This document shows, piece by piece, positions 17,418 through 27,086 of a stretch of DNA of 64,000 nucleotides (position 1 is its first letter; each line of letters opens with the position of its first letter). A program made the translations under genes and the position numbers. This DNA comes from Streptomyces sp. B21-083. GTDB lineage: Bacteria; Actinomycetota; Actinomycetes; Streptomycetales; Streptomycetaceae. The notes below the pieces were generated by a model. The model was given only the letters and a program-made list of their open reading frames with translations. It was not told the origin of the DNA and searched no databases. Where the stretch lies: the NCBI RefSeq assembly GCF_036898825.1, contig NZ_JARUND010000002.1, positions 2,046,001 to 2,110,000 on the forward strand. The letters are read 5' to 3'.

Positions 17418-17963
17418 GCTGACCCCCTGCGCGCCCGCTCGTCCGGGCGCCTTTTCGCGTTCTCTCGCGCACCTCACCTTTCACCCGAGCCTTCACACAC
17501 CGCACACCCACTCCCCTCATGCACCTCCCTTTTCCCTTTCCGGTTCCGGTTTCCTTTCGCGCGCGTTCGCGCATGTTCGCGCGGACACGGGCAAGAAGAC
17601 GTACATCGTGCCCACGTACATCGTGCAGACCTACAGCCAGCCTGATTGGGCATCAGACGCGCCCCGGACGCGACTGGACCTCCCGCGACCGTGTCTGAGG
17701 ATCCGTCAGGAAAGCGGGCAGGCCGCCCATTCACCCATACGTCCCAACGCTCACCCATACGCCACGAAGAATCATATTTCACTCTCAGTCAGCAGTCGGA
17801 CACAGCAGGACCCTTGCGGCACCGGGCCTCTCGACGAAATGGTTGTGCACCAGTACCGTCACGAAACCCCCGCGCGGCGTCTATTCACTTGGCGCGCCGT
17901 CCGCATCATGGATGACCATAGGGATGCGGAATGCATGAGAGACCGCTGTGAGAGGAGGCGTCC
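17418..17963. other. 546-bp gap between the cysteine leader and sepF
   Basis: After the attenuator (17431-17455) the DNA is less G+C-rich than its surroundings and pyrimidine-rich near 17460-17560. It contains a near-perfect direct repeat ACGTACATCGTGC (17599-17611 and 17614-17626 region) and a TTCGCGC triple near 17555-17585. No frame shows Streptomyces codon bias. The end holds the sepF promoter. It may be where a sulfur operon once stood. Confidence 0.5.
17431..17455 (+). terminator. Attenuator of the cysteine leader
   Basis: Perfect 7-bp stem GCGCCCG / CGGGCGC with a 6-nt loop, then CTTTT. It starts 13 bp after the leader stop codon, the position expected for transcription attenuation by a stalled ribosome. 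Confidence 0.8.
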
Positions 17964-18404
17964 ATGGGATCGGTACGCAAGGCGAGTGCCTGGCTTGGCC
18001 TCGTCGACGACAACGATGACGAGCGTTACTACGACGACGACTACTCCGAGGGGACCGAGCAGCCCGGGGATGCCTGGGTCACGGACCCCCGGGTCAAGGT
18101 CGCGGGCGAGGTGGCCGAGGAGAAGGGCCGCCGGATCGGCACGGTCACCCCGGACAGCTTCCGGGACGCCCGCGCCATCGGCGAGCTCTTCCGGGACGGC
18201 GTTCCGGTCATCATGAACCTCACCGCCATGGAGGCCGCCGACGCCAAGCGCGTCGTCGACTTCGCGGCAGGCCTCATCTTCGGCCTGCGCGGCTCCATCG
18301 AGCGGGTGTCCAACCGCGTGTTCCTGCTGACCCCCGCCGACACGGAGATCGTCAGCGGGGAGGCGCAGCCGCACCGGGCGGACGGTTTCTTCAACCAGAG
18401 CTGA
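17964..18404 (+). CDS. sepF: Cell division protein SepF
   Basis: A 146-residue protein behind a strong GAGAGGAGG site. The N-terminus [16 protein letters not shown] is the short membrane-binding helix, then an acidic linker ([16 protein letters not shown]), then the SepF fold (about 55-135): [65 protein letters not shown]. SepF tethers FtsZ to the membrane at division septa and bundles its filaments. Streptomyces has several paralogues. This one stands outside the dcw cluster and, from position, matches the copy near SCO1749. Whether it works in sporulation septation or is an accessory cannot be told here. Confidence 0.92.
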   Translation: MGSVRKASAWLGLVDDNDDERYYDDDYSEGTEQPGDAWVTDPRVKVAGEVAEEKGRRIGTVTPDSFRDARAIGELFRDGVPVIMNLTAMEAADAKRVVDFAAGLIFGLRGSIERVSNRVFLLTPADTEIVSGEAQPHRADGFFNQS

Positions 18405-18442
18405 GCAAGGCCGCTCACCGGCACCGCCGTCCGTTGTTCAGG

Positions 18443-19639
18443 TCAGCGGAAGGCGTCAAGTCCGGTGAGCGCCTTGCCCAGCACCAGCTGGTGCATCTCG
18501 ACGGTGCCCTCGTACGTGAGCACCGACTCAAGGTTCGTCGCGTGCCGCATCACGGGGTATTCGAGCGAGATCCCGTTGGCGCCGAGGATCGTCCGGGCCG
18601 TACGACAGATGTCGATGGCCTCTCGAACGTTGTTGAGCTTGCCGAAGCTGACCTGCTCGGGACGCAGGCGGCCGGCGTCCATGCGCCGCCCCAGATGGTG
18701 GGCGAGCAGAATCCCCTTGTGCAGCTCGACCGCCATGTCGGCGAGCTTGGCCTGCGTGAGCTGGAACCCTCCGATGGGCCGTCCGAACTGCTCACGCGTC
18801 TTCGCGTAGTCGACAGCGGCCTCGAAACAGGACCGGGCCGCTCCCATGGCACCCCAGACGATCCCGTAGCGGGCGTGCGAGAGACAGCTCAGGGGACCGC
18901 GAAGGCCGGTGACCTCAGGCAGTACGGCATCGGCGGGCAGCCTCACGTCGTCGAGCACCAGTTCGCTGGTGACGGAGGCGCGCAGGGACCACTTGTGCTT
19001 GATCTCGGGCGCGGAGAACCCGGGGGTGTCGGTGGGGACGACGAACCCGCGGATGCCGTCGTCGGTCTGCGCCCATACGACGGCCACGCCGGCGACCGAC
19101 CCGTTGGTGATCCACATCTTCCGCCCGTTGAGCACCCAGTCACCGTTGCCGCCGTCGCGCTTGGCGTACGTACGCATGCCGGCGGGGTCGGAGCCGTGGT
19201 CGGGCTCGGTCAGCCCGAAGCAGCCGATGACGTCGCCGGAGGCCATCTGCGGCAGCCAGTGCTGCTTCTGCTCCTCGCTGCCGAAGGCGTGGACGGCGTA
19301 CATGGCGAGCGATCCCTGTACGGAGACGAGGGAGCGGATACCGGAGTCGGCGGCCTCCAGCTCCAGGCAGGCGAGCCCGTACTGCACGGCGGAAGCACCG
19401 GCGCACCCATACCCCGTGAGGGACATCCCGAGGGCGCCGATGCCACCCAGCTCTCGGGCGAGCCCCCTGATGTCCGGCAGCTCACCCTCCTCGAACCACC
19501 CGGCGACATGGGGCAGCACACGGTCCGCCGCCCAGGTCCGGACGGTGTCCCTGACGGCCAGGTCCTCCGCGTCCAGCTGGTCGTCGAGGCCGAGCGGGTC
19601 GGCGGGGTCGAAAGGGGGCAGCTTCGCGAACACAGCCAC
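18443..19639 (-). CDS. Acyl-CoA dehydrogenase, glutaryl-CoA dehydrogenase-like
   Basis: I start at GTG 19639, five bases after GGAGG; a TTG at 19654 lies upstream of that site. The 398-residue flavoenzyme has the acyl-CoA dehydrogenase N-terminal domain (DTVRTWAADRVLPHVAGWFEEG), the middle domain with CFGLTEPDHGSDPAGM and WVLNGRKMWITNGSVAG, and the C-terminal helical domain. The catalytic Glu is in VLTYEGTVEMHQL, at the position used by glutaryl-CoA dehydrogenase. The expected reaction is FAD-linked oxidation of a short acyl-CoA, with electrons to ETF. The promoter carries a perfect palindrome (19659-19675) 20 bp before the start, so repression by a TetR-type protein is likely. Confidence 0.88.
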   Translation of the reverse strand: MAVFAKLPPFDPADPLGLDDQLDAEDLAVRDTVRTWAADRVLPHVAGWFEEGELPDIRGLARELGGIGALGMSLTGYGCAGASAVQYGLACLELEAADSGIRSLVSVQGSLAMYAVHAFGSEEQKQHWLPQMASGDVIGCFGLTEPDHGSDPAGMRTYAKRDGGNGDWVLNGRKMWITNGSVAGVAVVWAQTDDGIRGFVVPTDTPGFSAPEIKHKWSLRASVTSELVLDDVRLPADAVLPEVTGLRGPLSCLSHARYGIVWGAMGAARSCFEAAVDYAKTREQFGRPIGGFQLTQAKLADMAVELHKGILLAHHLGRRMDAGRLRPEQVSFGKLNNVREAIDICRTARTILGANGISLEYPVMRHATNLESVLTYEGTVEMHQLVLGKALTGLDAFR

Positions 19640-19658
19640 AGGAGCCTCCGGCAATTTA

Positions 19659-19675
19659 AACTAGCACCGCTAGTT
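19659..19675. promoter_or_regulatory. 17-bp palindrome, likely TetR-family operator
   Basis: AACTAGC-ACC-GCTAGTT is a perfect inverted repeat with 7-bp arms and a 3-bp centre. It lies directly before the acyl-CoA dehydrogenase start. Palindromes of this size and A/T-rich ends suit TetR-type regulators of acyl-CoA metabolism. No regulator gene is adjacent, so the binding protein would act in trans. Confidence 0.7.
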
Positions 19676-19941
19676 ACGATACGGCTGACGCTACGCCCGC
19701 GCATCGCCCCGTACAACCCGGCGGGCGCCTGCCGACACCTCTGGTCGGCACGCGCACATAGCCGTCAACCATCCCACCGCACTCCACCCCGCTCCGCCCG
19801 CCGCCCGCCGCCCCAGCAATGGTCGGGCCCCGCCCGTCGATGGCCCGCACCCGCACCCGCCGACGCACCCGCACCCCCACAGGAGAGGCTCACCCCTCAA
19901 GTGACCGTCACGGGCGGTGCGTGGGTGGGAGATCTCGGCGG
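19676..19941. other. Gap between acyl-CoA dehydrogenase and the MFS gene
   Basis: About 266 bp with the upstream promoter of the acyl-CoA dehydrogenase and a run of CGCACCCGC units (19850-19880) like that found next to the dispersed repeat at 59144. No coding signal. Confidence 0.4.
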
Positions 19942-21549
19942 TCACACCGAGACACGGGACCCCGCGACCTCCCGAGGACCAGGCACGGCAACCGGCTCAG
20001 CGGCGCCGCCACACATCACCCGCGGCAACCGCAACGCCATCACCGCCCCCAGCACCAACAACCCCGCGCTCACCAGCAACGTCACATGCAGCCCGTGCAC
20101 AAACGCGTCCCGAGCCGCCGCCCGCAGGGCCACACCCGGCGACCCCCCGAGCCGCCCGGCAACCTCGTACGCCTCGCCCAGTGAATGCCCCGCCGAGGCC
20201 GACGCCGACGCCGGAACCCCCGGCACCGACCCCACCCCCGGCGCGTACGCCGCGTTCATCACGCTTCCCAGGAGCGCGATCCCGATCCCCGCGCCCAGCT
20301 GGTACGACGTCTCACCGATCGCCGCCGCCCCGCCCGCCTGCGCCGCCGGAGCCTCGCTCAGCATCGACTCGTACGCCCCGAAGAGCGTCGTCTCCAGACC
20401 GAAGCCCAGCAACACGAACCCGGACAGCATCAGCCCCGCGTTGTCCTCGCCGCCCATCGCCGTCAGCAGTCCGACCGCCGCCGCGGTGAGGCAGAACCCG
20501 GCGCACACCGTCGTCCGCGGCCCGAACCTCCGCAGCAGCCGCGCGCCCGCGAGCCCGGCCGCCATCGCCGCCAACGTCAGCGGCAGCAGCCGTAGCCCGG
20601 TCTCCAACGGCGAGAGGTCCAGTACCAGTTGCAGATACTGCGCCGCGATCAGCTCAAGTCCGACCAGCGCGAGCATCGCCAGCACGATGCACCCGACGGA
20701 CGTACTGAAGGCCGGCCGCGCGAACATCCGCAGGTCGACCAGCGGATACGTACGCCGCCGCTGCCTCCGTACGAAGACGACCAGCAGCGCCGCGCCCACC
20801 ACCAGCGGCACGACCGTCAGGAAGTTCCCGGCACCTTCGCCACCGCCCAGCCGCTTGACGCCCAGGACGACGCCGAACAGCCCGCCCGCCGCCGTCAGCG
20901 CGCCGACCACGTCCCACGGGCCGGCACCGCGCTCACCGCGCGACTCGGGCAGCAGCAGCCGGCCGACCGGCAGGCTGACCAGCATCAGGGGGATGTTGAC
21001 GAGGAAGACCGAACCCCACCAGAAGTGCTCCAGCAGGAAGCCGCCGAGCAGCGGTCCGACCGCCGCGCCCACCGCCGCCACCGCACTCCAGACACCGATC
21101 GCCATCGCCCGTTCGCGCCGGTCGGGAAAGACCTGGCGCAGGATCGAGAGCGTCGCCGGCATGATCATCGCGCCGCCGACGCCCAGCAGCGCCCGCGCCA
21201 GGATCAGCACCAGAGCACTGTCGGCGAAAGCGGCCAGACCGGAGGCGACGCCGAACAGCCCGTATCCGAGGAGCAGGATCCGTCGGCGGCCGACACGGTC
21301 GCCCAGCGTGCCGAAAAGGATCAGCAGCGAGGCACAGACCAGCGGGTAGACGTCGACGATCCAGAGCAGCTCTATCGCGCCGGGCCGGAGATCCTCACTG
21401 ACGGCGGGCACCGCCACATGCAGCACGGTCGCGTCGACCGCGACGAGCAGCAGACTCGTGCAGAGGACAAGGAGGACGACCCAGCGATTGGCACTCGCAC
21501 CGGCCGTCCGACCGCGCGGCGCTGCGGCAGCCGTGGTCGTCCCGGACAT
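19942..21549 (-). CDS. DHA2-family (14-helix) MFS efflux transporter
   Basis: ATG 21549 follows GGAGG by seven bases, giving 535 residues. There are about 14 hydrophobic helices. Motif A (GTLGDRVGRRRILLLGYGLFG) follows helix 2, and motif C-like glycine patterns (AVGAAVGPLLGGFLLEHFWWGSVFLVNIPL) mark an antiporter of the EmrB/QacA/SmvA group. Helix 1 begins NRWVVLLVLCTSLLLVAVDATVLHVAVPAV, which is typical. It should export cationic or hydrophobic drugs or a metabolite using the proton gradient. No TetR gene is next to it, although the palindrome at 19659 is about 280 bp past its stop. Substrate unknown. Confidence 0.9.
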   Translation of the reverse strand: MSGTTTAAAAPRGRTAGASANRWVVLLVLCTSLLLVAVDATVLHVAVPAVSEDLRPGAIELLWIVDVYPLVCASLLILFGTLGDRVGRRRILLLGYGLFGVASGLAAFADSALVLILARALLGVGGAMIMPATLSILRQVFPDRRERAMAIGVWSAVAAVGAAVGPLLGGFLLEHFWWGSVFLVNIPLMLVSLPVGRLLLPESRGERGAGPWDVVGALTAAGGLFGVVLGVKRLGGGEGAGNFLTVVPLVVGAALLVVFVRRQRRRTYPLVDLRMFARPAFSTSVGCIVLAMLALVGLELIAAQYLQLVLDLSPLETGLRLLPLTLAAMAAGLAGARLLRRFGPRTTVCAGFCLTAAAVGLLTAMGGEDNAGLMLSGFVLLGFGLETTLFGAYESMLSEAPAAQAGGAAAIGETSYQLGAGIGIALLGSVMNAAYAPGVGSVPGVPASASASAGHSLGEAYEVAGRLGGSPGVALRAAARDAFVHGLHVTLLVSAGLLVLGAVMALRLPRVMCGGAAEPVAVPGPREVAGSRVSV

Positions 21550-21809
21550 GTACGTACCTCCAAGATTCCCTCGCGTTCGGCGATCCTCGGGGTGGGGACT
21601 CCCCGGGGGTCTCGGCCGAGGAGGAGCGGTGGTCCTCGGTCCGCGCGGCGAAAGGCGAGTGGTCCGACAGCGTACGCGAGTTCGCACCGGCGAAAAGTGG
21701 CGGACCTCTCACCCCTCCACGGCGCCCGTGTGGCGTACACCACGCGTCCGGCGGCCCGCCCGCTCCCCCGCCCGCCCTCGTTCTGTCACCCCCCGTCGAT
21801 AATCGACCG

Positions 21810-23057
21810 GTGACCGATCTTGGAACCCGCCCGCTCCCCGCGCCGCCCACGCTCCGCCGAGCCGCGCCCGCCCTCCTCGGGTACGTGGCCGTCCGTGTGC
21901 TGGGCCTGGTCACGCTGGCCCTGTGGAGCGCGGCACGGGACAAGAGCACGTACAAACTGCTCACCGCCCGCTGGGATTCGCTCTGGTACACGCGGGTCGC
22001 CGAAGTCGGCTACGGCTACGAGGTGCGCCTGCCGAACGGTGACGTGCACTCGAACCTCGCCTTCTTCCCGCTGCTGCCCTGGCTGGAGCGGCTCCTGGCG
22101 TCGGTGACCCCGATGTCGTACGCCGACGGGGGCTTCACGGTGAGCGCCCTGGCCTCCCTGGCCGCCGCGTGGGGCGTGTTCGCGGTCGCCGACCATGTGT
22201 ACGGGCGTCGGGCCGGGGTGTACGCCGTGCTGCTGTGGGCGGTGCTGCCGGTCGGGATCGTCCAGTCGATGGCGTACAGCGAGTCACTGTTCACGGCCCT
22301 GGCCGCCTGGTCCCTGTACGCGGTCCTCACCGGCCGCTGGCTGACGGCGGGCACCCTGGCCCTGCTGGCGGGCCTGACCCGCCCGGTGGGACTCGCGGTG
22401 GTGGCGGCGATATGGGCGACCGCCATCGCCTCGTTCAGTACGTGGTCCAGCAACTCCTCCAGTACCTCGACCAACCCCTCGCCCAACCCCTCGTCCAGTA
22501 CCTCGTCCATTACTTCCTTCGTACGAGAGCGAAGCGCGCCCGCTCCGCACAGCGCACCCGCCTGGCGCCGCGCCCTCGGCATGCTGCTCGCGCCGCTCGG
22601 CGCCGCCGGTTACGTGCTGTGGGTAGGTCATCACACCGGCAAGGGTCCACTGGGTTACCTGGACGTCCAGGCCGGCTGGCGCAACGGTTTCGACGGCGGC
22701 GCCGCGTTCGCCCGCTTCGTCGCCGACAAGTTCACGTCCTTCCCGTCGGCGCCGGCCGGGGTCGGGCTGATCCTCGGTGTGGGCCTGCTGATCTGGCTGT
22801 TCGTCACCTGTGTACGGCAGCGCCAGCCACTGGCGTTGCTCGTGTACGCCGGTGTCGTCACCGCGCTCGCCCTGTGCGCGTCGAGCTACTTCGGCTCGAA
22901 ACCACGCCTGTTGGTGCCCGCCTTCCCCCTCCTGCTGCCGCTCGCCGTGGCCTTGGCCCGGCTGCGTACGTCCAGGTCGGTGCTGGTGACGGGCGTGGTC
23001 GCGGTGGCCTCGGCGGTCTACGGGGCGTTCTGGCTGAACGGCTCGGGTCCGCCCTGA
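21810..23057 (+). CDS. PIG-V-like membrane mannosyltransferase
   Basis: A 415-residue polytopic protein starting at GTG 21810. Family blocks include ARWDSLWYTRVAEVGY after helix 1, NLAFFPLLPWLERLL, and VQSMAYSESLFTALAAWSLY, matching the PIG-V/GT-C type membrane glycosyltransferases that use polyprenyl-phosphate sugars. The acidic residue in WDSxWY sits on the outer face as expected for GT-C enzymes. A loop near residues 210-245 is a low-complexity Ser/Thr/Asn/Pro run encoded by short repeats (22440-22510). It diverges from the MFS gene. Its acceptor is unknown; protein O-glycosylation or a lipid-linked glycan are both possible. Confidence 0.78.
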   Translation: MTDLGTRPLPAPPTLRRAAPALLGYVAVRVLGLVTLALWSAARDKSTYKLLTARWDSLWYTRVAEVGYGYEVRLPNGDVHSNLAFFPLLPWLERLLASVTPMSYADGGFTVSALASLAAAWGVFAVADHVYGRRAGVYAVLLWAVLPVGIVQSMAYSESLFTALAAWSLYAVLTGRWLTAGTLALLAGLTRPVGLAVVAAIWATAIASFSTWSSNSSSTSTNPSPNPSSSTSSITSFVRERSAPAPHSAPAWRRALGMLLAPLGAAGYVLWVGHHTGKGPLGYLDVQAGWRNGFDGGAAFARFVADKFTSFPSAPAGVGLILGVGLLIWLFVTCVRQRQPLALLVYAGVVTALALCASSYFGSKPRLLVPAFPLLLPLAVALARLRTSRSVLVTGVVAVASAVYGAFWLNGSGPP

Positions 23058-23291
23058 GCGACCGTCCGGCGAATTCCGGACAACCAACTGGTGAACCAAT
23101 TCGAAAGAGCCATAAACGGCACGCCCGTCTGGCCACACCCGCTTGACCGATGAAAAGGAAGGGAACACGGGCCACCGAATAGGGATTCCGGTGAATTAAA
23201 CATCACCTTGAGAGCAATCCCACATCACATCGTCATTACAAACCGGCGGATCGGCCGGAGATCCGCACTCACTCGCTGTAACGTCGATTGG

Positions 23292-24329
23292 GTGCGTACC
23301 GAAGGAAACCTCGCCCGTCTGGACCGGGTGTTCGCGAGGCTGGACCGTGAACCGGGTCGGCCGACCCACATCGATGTGCCGAAGATGAGCAGGCACAGGA
23401 TCGCGCTTCTTGTCGCGACCCTGGTCTTCTATCTCGCCACCGTGTGGGCCGTCGTGATCACCTCGTGGTTGGTCCGGCTCGACTGGCAGGTCATGTTCTT
23501 CCGGCCCTACCAGCAGTGGCCGGAGATCCACGCGTTCCTCGACTACTACGTGGTGCTCGGTCAGCGCGGCCCCACCGCGGTGATGATCTCGGCCTGGCTG
23601 GGCTGGCGAGCCTGGCGTCAGCACACCCTGCGTCCGCTGCTCACGTTCGGCGCGGCGCTGCTGCTGCTCAACATCACGGTCGGTGCCGCCAAGATCGGCA
23701 TGGGCCGCCTCGGACCGCACTACGCGACCACCATCGGCTCGAACGAGATGGGTATGGGCGGGGACATATTCCCCAGCGGTCACACCGCGAACGCCGTCGT
23801 GACCTGGGGCATCCTGGCCTATCTGGCCTCGACCCCGCGGGCGAGGCGCTGGTTGTCCGCCAGTTCGGCGCTGATGTCGCTCGGCGTCGGCCTCACCACG
23901 GTCTATCTGGGTACGCACTGGCTGAGCGATGTCGTCCTGGGCTGGGTCGCGGGTCTGCTGGTCCTGCTGGCGCTGCCGTGGTGCGAGCCGATGATCACTC
24001 GCGCCGAGACCTGGATACTGGAGCAGCGCGACCGCAGGCGCGCCCGGGGCACCAGCCCCGCGCCCGTCCCGGCCCGGGTCGGCACGCCGGCGATGCTCAC
24101 GCCGCACGCGACCGCCGGGCAGGAGGCCACGGCTCGCGAGAACAGCGTCCCGGCGGCCCACCTGTCACGGGCACCCGCGCACCCCGCGCATCCGGCCCCG
24201 CACCCGCACGCGAGCCGTTCGGAGCGCACGCCGGTCACACCTGCCGGCAGCCGCCGCCCGCCGCACGCGGACCGCGCCCCGCGCGTCACCGGCAACCCGT
24301 CGACCCGCCCCCTGCCCGGCAACAGCTGA
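23292..24329 (+). CDS. PAP2-superfamily membrane phosphatase
   Basis: GTG 23292 is the likeliest start (345 residues); an upstream in-frame start at 23208 has no support, and the weak ribosome site leaves room for a leaderless mRNA. Five or six membrane helices span about residues 35-235. The PAP2 signature is present in modified form: KIGMGRLGP, the central FPSGHTANAVVTWG with catalytic His, and LGTHWLSDVVLGW with the second His and Asp. Such enzymes dephosphorylate lipid phosphates, for example undecaprenyl pyrophosphate or phosphatidic acid. The last 100 residues are a basic, His/Pro/Ala-rich disordered tail not usual in the family. Confidence 0.88.
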   Translation: MRTEGNLARLDRVFARLDREPGRPTHIDVPKMSRHRIALLVATLVFYLATVWAVVITSWLVRLDWQVMFFRPYQQWPEIHAFLDYYVVLGQRGPTAVMISAWLGWRAWRQHTLRPLLTFGAALLLLNITVGAAKIGMGRLGPHYATTIGSNEMGMGGDIFPSGHTANAVVTWGILAYLASTPRARRWLSASSALMSLGVGLTTVYLGTHWLSDVVLGWVAGLLVLLALPWCEPMITRAETWILEQRDRRRARGTSPAPVPARVGTPAMLTPHATAGQEATARENSVPAAHLSRAPAHPAHPAPHPHASRSERTPVTPAGSRRPPHADRAPRVTGNPSTRPLPGNS

Positions 24330-24366
24330 GCCACCCAGGGCCAGGGGGGCGCGGCGGGGCCGGGCT

Positions 24367-24579
24367 TCAGCCCTTCCAGCAGCGCGTCACCCGACCGCCG
24401 GTGACCTCGAAATTGAGCCGCCCGGACCGGTACTCCATGGTGATGATCGCCCCGGGCGGGAGAGACCTCACCGCAGACCAGCCGCGCTCCCGGGCGAGCC
24501 GCTCCGCTCCCGCCGCTTCGAGGCCGACGTAGGTGTCCGGGGTGTCCTGGGGTTCTTCGGGCCTGGGATTCGGTGCCAT
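24367..24579 (-). CDS. Small protein with peptidase inhibitor I78-like fold
   Basis: ATG 24579 gives 70 residues. The sequence GLEAAGAERLARERGWSAVRSLPPGAIITMEYRSGRLNFEV followed by GGRVTRCWKG matches the pattern of the I78 inhibitor family, in which a reactive loop lies before a RLNV strand and a C-terminal glycine-rich turn. There is no signal peptide, so any role as a protease inhibitor would be intracellular. Convergent with the PAP2 gene, 37 bp apart. Confidence 0.6.
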   Translation of the reverse strand: MAPNPRPEEPQDTPDTYVGLEAAGAERLARERGWSAVRSLPPGAIITMEYRSGRLNFEVTGGRVTRCWKG

Positions 24580-25016
24580 GCCCGTCACGGTAGGCGCCCA
24601 CCGGCGGCCGGGGAAGCCCGGACCCGGCACCGCGCATCACTCGGGTACGACCCCGGTCACACTTCTGTCACAAGATCACGACACTCGTTTCAAGCGATAA
24701 TCAGCACGCGCACAACACGCACAAGGCCGGTCACCCAAACTTCCGGCGGCCATTCGAACGTAATTCGCCACCTCTCCGCGATCCCCTCATAAACCCCGTT
24801 GGAGATCGCCGCGAAGGCACTGCGGAGGGGGCGAATTGCCCCGGCCACCTCCACCACGGCGTCTTACTCGTTTCTTATACAAGCCATACGTGTCGACGCC
24901 ACGCGTCTCGGTCCCCGCCCCTGGCGACAGAACGCATAAAACACCCACGACTTCCCCACATAACCTCCGCACGCCACTGCCCTACATCGTCACGAGACCA
25001 CCCCTGAGCTGCTTCC
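24580..25016. other. Non-coding gap of 437 bp
   Basis: It lies between the I78-like gene promoter and the broken WYL regulator stop. The sequence is less G+C-rich than the window and shows no frame with Streptomyces codon use. A small perfect palindrome GGGGC-GAATT-GCCCC occurs near 24829. I see nothing else. Confidence 0.5.
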
Positions 25017-26038
25017 CTAGCTCTCGATACGCGGTGATCGCTCCATCGCTCGGGACAACCGGTCCCGGGAGGTCCTGATCGCGTCGACGAGTTCCGCGGG
25101 CTCCAGCACCTCGAACTCGAAGCCCATCAGCATGACGTGGATGACCATCACGTCGAGGCTCGCGGCCCCGGTGCGCAACAGACAGGCCTCTTCGCCGTCC
25201 GGCTCCAACGTCCCGGCGGAGGGCGAGATCCGCGCGGCGGCCTCGGCGAGGGGCGCCAGCAGCCGGACGACGGCGTGCGTGGCGTACGCGCGCGTGGACA
25301 CGCCTTTGGAGACGTACGCGGCGAGATCGTCGGCAGGAGGCGTACGGGGAGCGAAGCGCGGCCCGTGCGGCGGCTTCGGCGTGATGCGGTCCACGCGGAA
25401 CGTACGCCAGTCGGCGCGGTCGACGTCCCAGGCGACCAGGTACCAGCGCCGCTCGGTGCACACCAGTCGATACGGTTCGACGGTACGGCGGGCCATCGGC
25501 GCGGTCCCTTCGTGGCCCCGGTACTCGAAGCGCAGCCGCTCCGTGTCCCGGCAGAGATGGGCGAGTTCGGTGAGGACGGCCGGATCGACGGCGGAGGGCT
25601 GCGGCCCGCGCAGCATCGGCACGGTGAAGGCGTTCAGGGCCCCGACCCGCCGCCGCAGCCGGTCGGGCAACACCTGTTCGAGCTTGGCCAGCGCCCGTAC
25701 GGAGGTCTCGCCGATGCCCTCGATGCCCTGCCCGGCGGCGGTCCGCAGCCCGACGGCCACGGCGACCTCCCCCACCCTCGAACCCACTCGGGCGGGGGGA
25801 CCCCCACGTCGTCGTCCAGCAGCAGCGGCGGCAACTCGGCCCCGGCGCCGAGCCGGTAGCCGCCGCCGGTGCCGGGACTGGCGTCCACGGGATAGCCCAG
25901 GTCGCGCAGCCGGTCCACGTCCCGGCGGACGGTACGCGGGGTCACACCGAGACGGTCGGCCAGGTCGGGGCCGGACCATTCCCGGTGTGCCTGAAGCAGC
26001 GAGAGCAGGCGCAGCAGCCGTGCCGAGGTCTCCAACAT
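25017..26038 (-). pseudogene. WYL-domain transcriptional regulator broken by a 41-bp insertion
   Basis: ATG 26038 begins a YafY-type regulator: winged helix-turn-helix SARLLRLLSLLQAHREWSGPDLADRLGVTPRTVRRDVDRL, GYPVDASPGTGGGYRLG, then LPPLLLDDD. The frame is then lost. The remainder continues in another frame with EVAVAVGLRTAAGQGIEG, the WYL domain (LRFEYRGHEG, VEPYRLVCTERRWYLVAWD, WRTFRVDRI) and the C-terminal WCX region, ending at 25017. Between the halves is a 41-bp insert (25768-25808); removing it rejoins the frames and gives LLLDDEVAVAVGL, as in intact relatives. WYL regulators sense ligands or nucleic acids and often control DNA damage or defence genes. Here the protein is truncated unless the frame is corrected. 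Confidence 0.82.
25768..25808. repeat. Small dispersed Streptomyces repeat inserted in a gene
   Basis: The plus strand carries CTCCCCCACCCTCGAACC and then GGGCGGGGGGACCCCCA, a G/C-rich element with short terminal complementarity. From memory it matches a roughly 40-bp sequence found many times in Streptomyces genomes. A half copy (CTCCCCCACTCTCGGCTTCG) is in the lipase gene at 2701-2720. Confidence 0.7.
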
Positions 26039-26116
26039 GGGGGCGAGTCTGCCAGCGGTCGCGGACAGCCACTGTCCTCAACGGTCCTGGCCGGTGGGCC
26101 GACCGCGCGGGACGCC

Positions 26117-26152
26117 GGTGCCCCACCCGGTCCGGAGACCGGGTGGGGCACC
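26117..26152. terminator. 15-bp stem hairpin after the Rpf gene
   Basis: GGTGCCCCACCCGGT and ACCGGGTGGGGCACC are perfect complements around a 6-nt loop. It lies 24 bp after the Rpf-like stop codon. No T-run follows, but such U-less hairpins are common 3' ends in Streptomyces. Confidence 0.7.
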
Positions 26153-26175
26153 GTGCCCGAAGCAGGGGGACCAGC

Positions 26176-27036
<861 letters not shown>

Positions 27037-27057
27037 CTAGGTGCACTCGGCGGAGGA

Positions 27058-27086
27058 ATCTATGGACCACGACGAGGGGATATCAA
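27058..27086 (-). promoter_or_regulatory. Putative housekeeping promoter of the Rpf gene
   Basis: Minus strand TTGATA (27081-27086), 17-bp spacer, ATAGAT (27058-27063): a good sigma-70 type match. RNA would begin near 27050 and carry a leader of about 160 nt. Confidence 0.5.

Noticed and set aside
18434..21349. Long rightward frame across acyl-CoA dehydrogenase and MFS genes
   Set aside because: It runs opposite two well-supported genes and through their intergenic gap, and has low-complexity translation.
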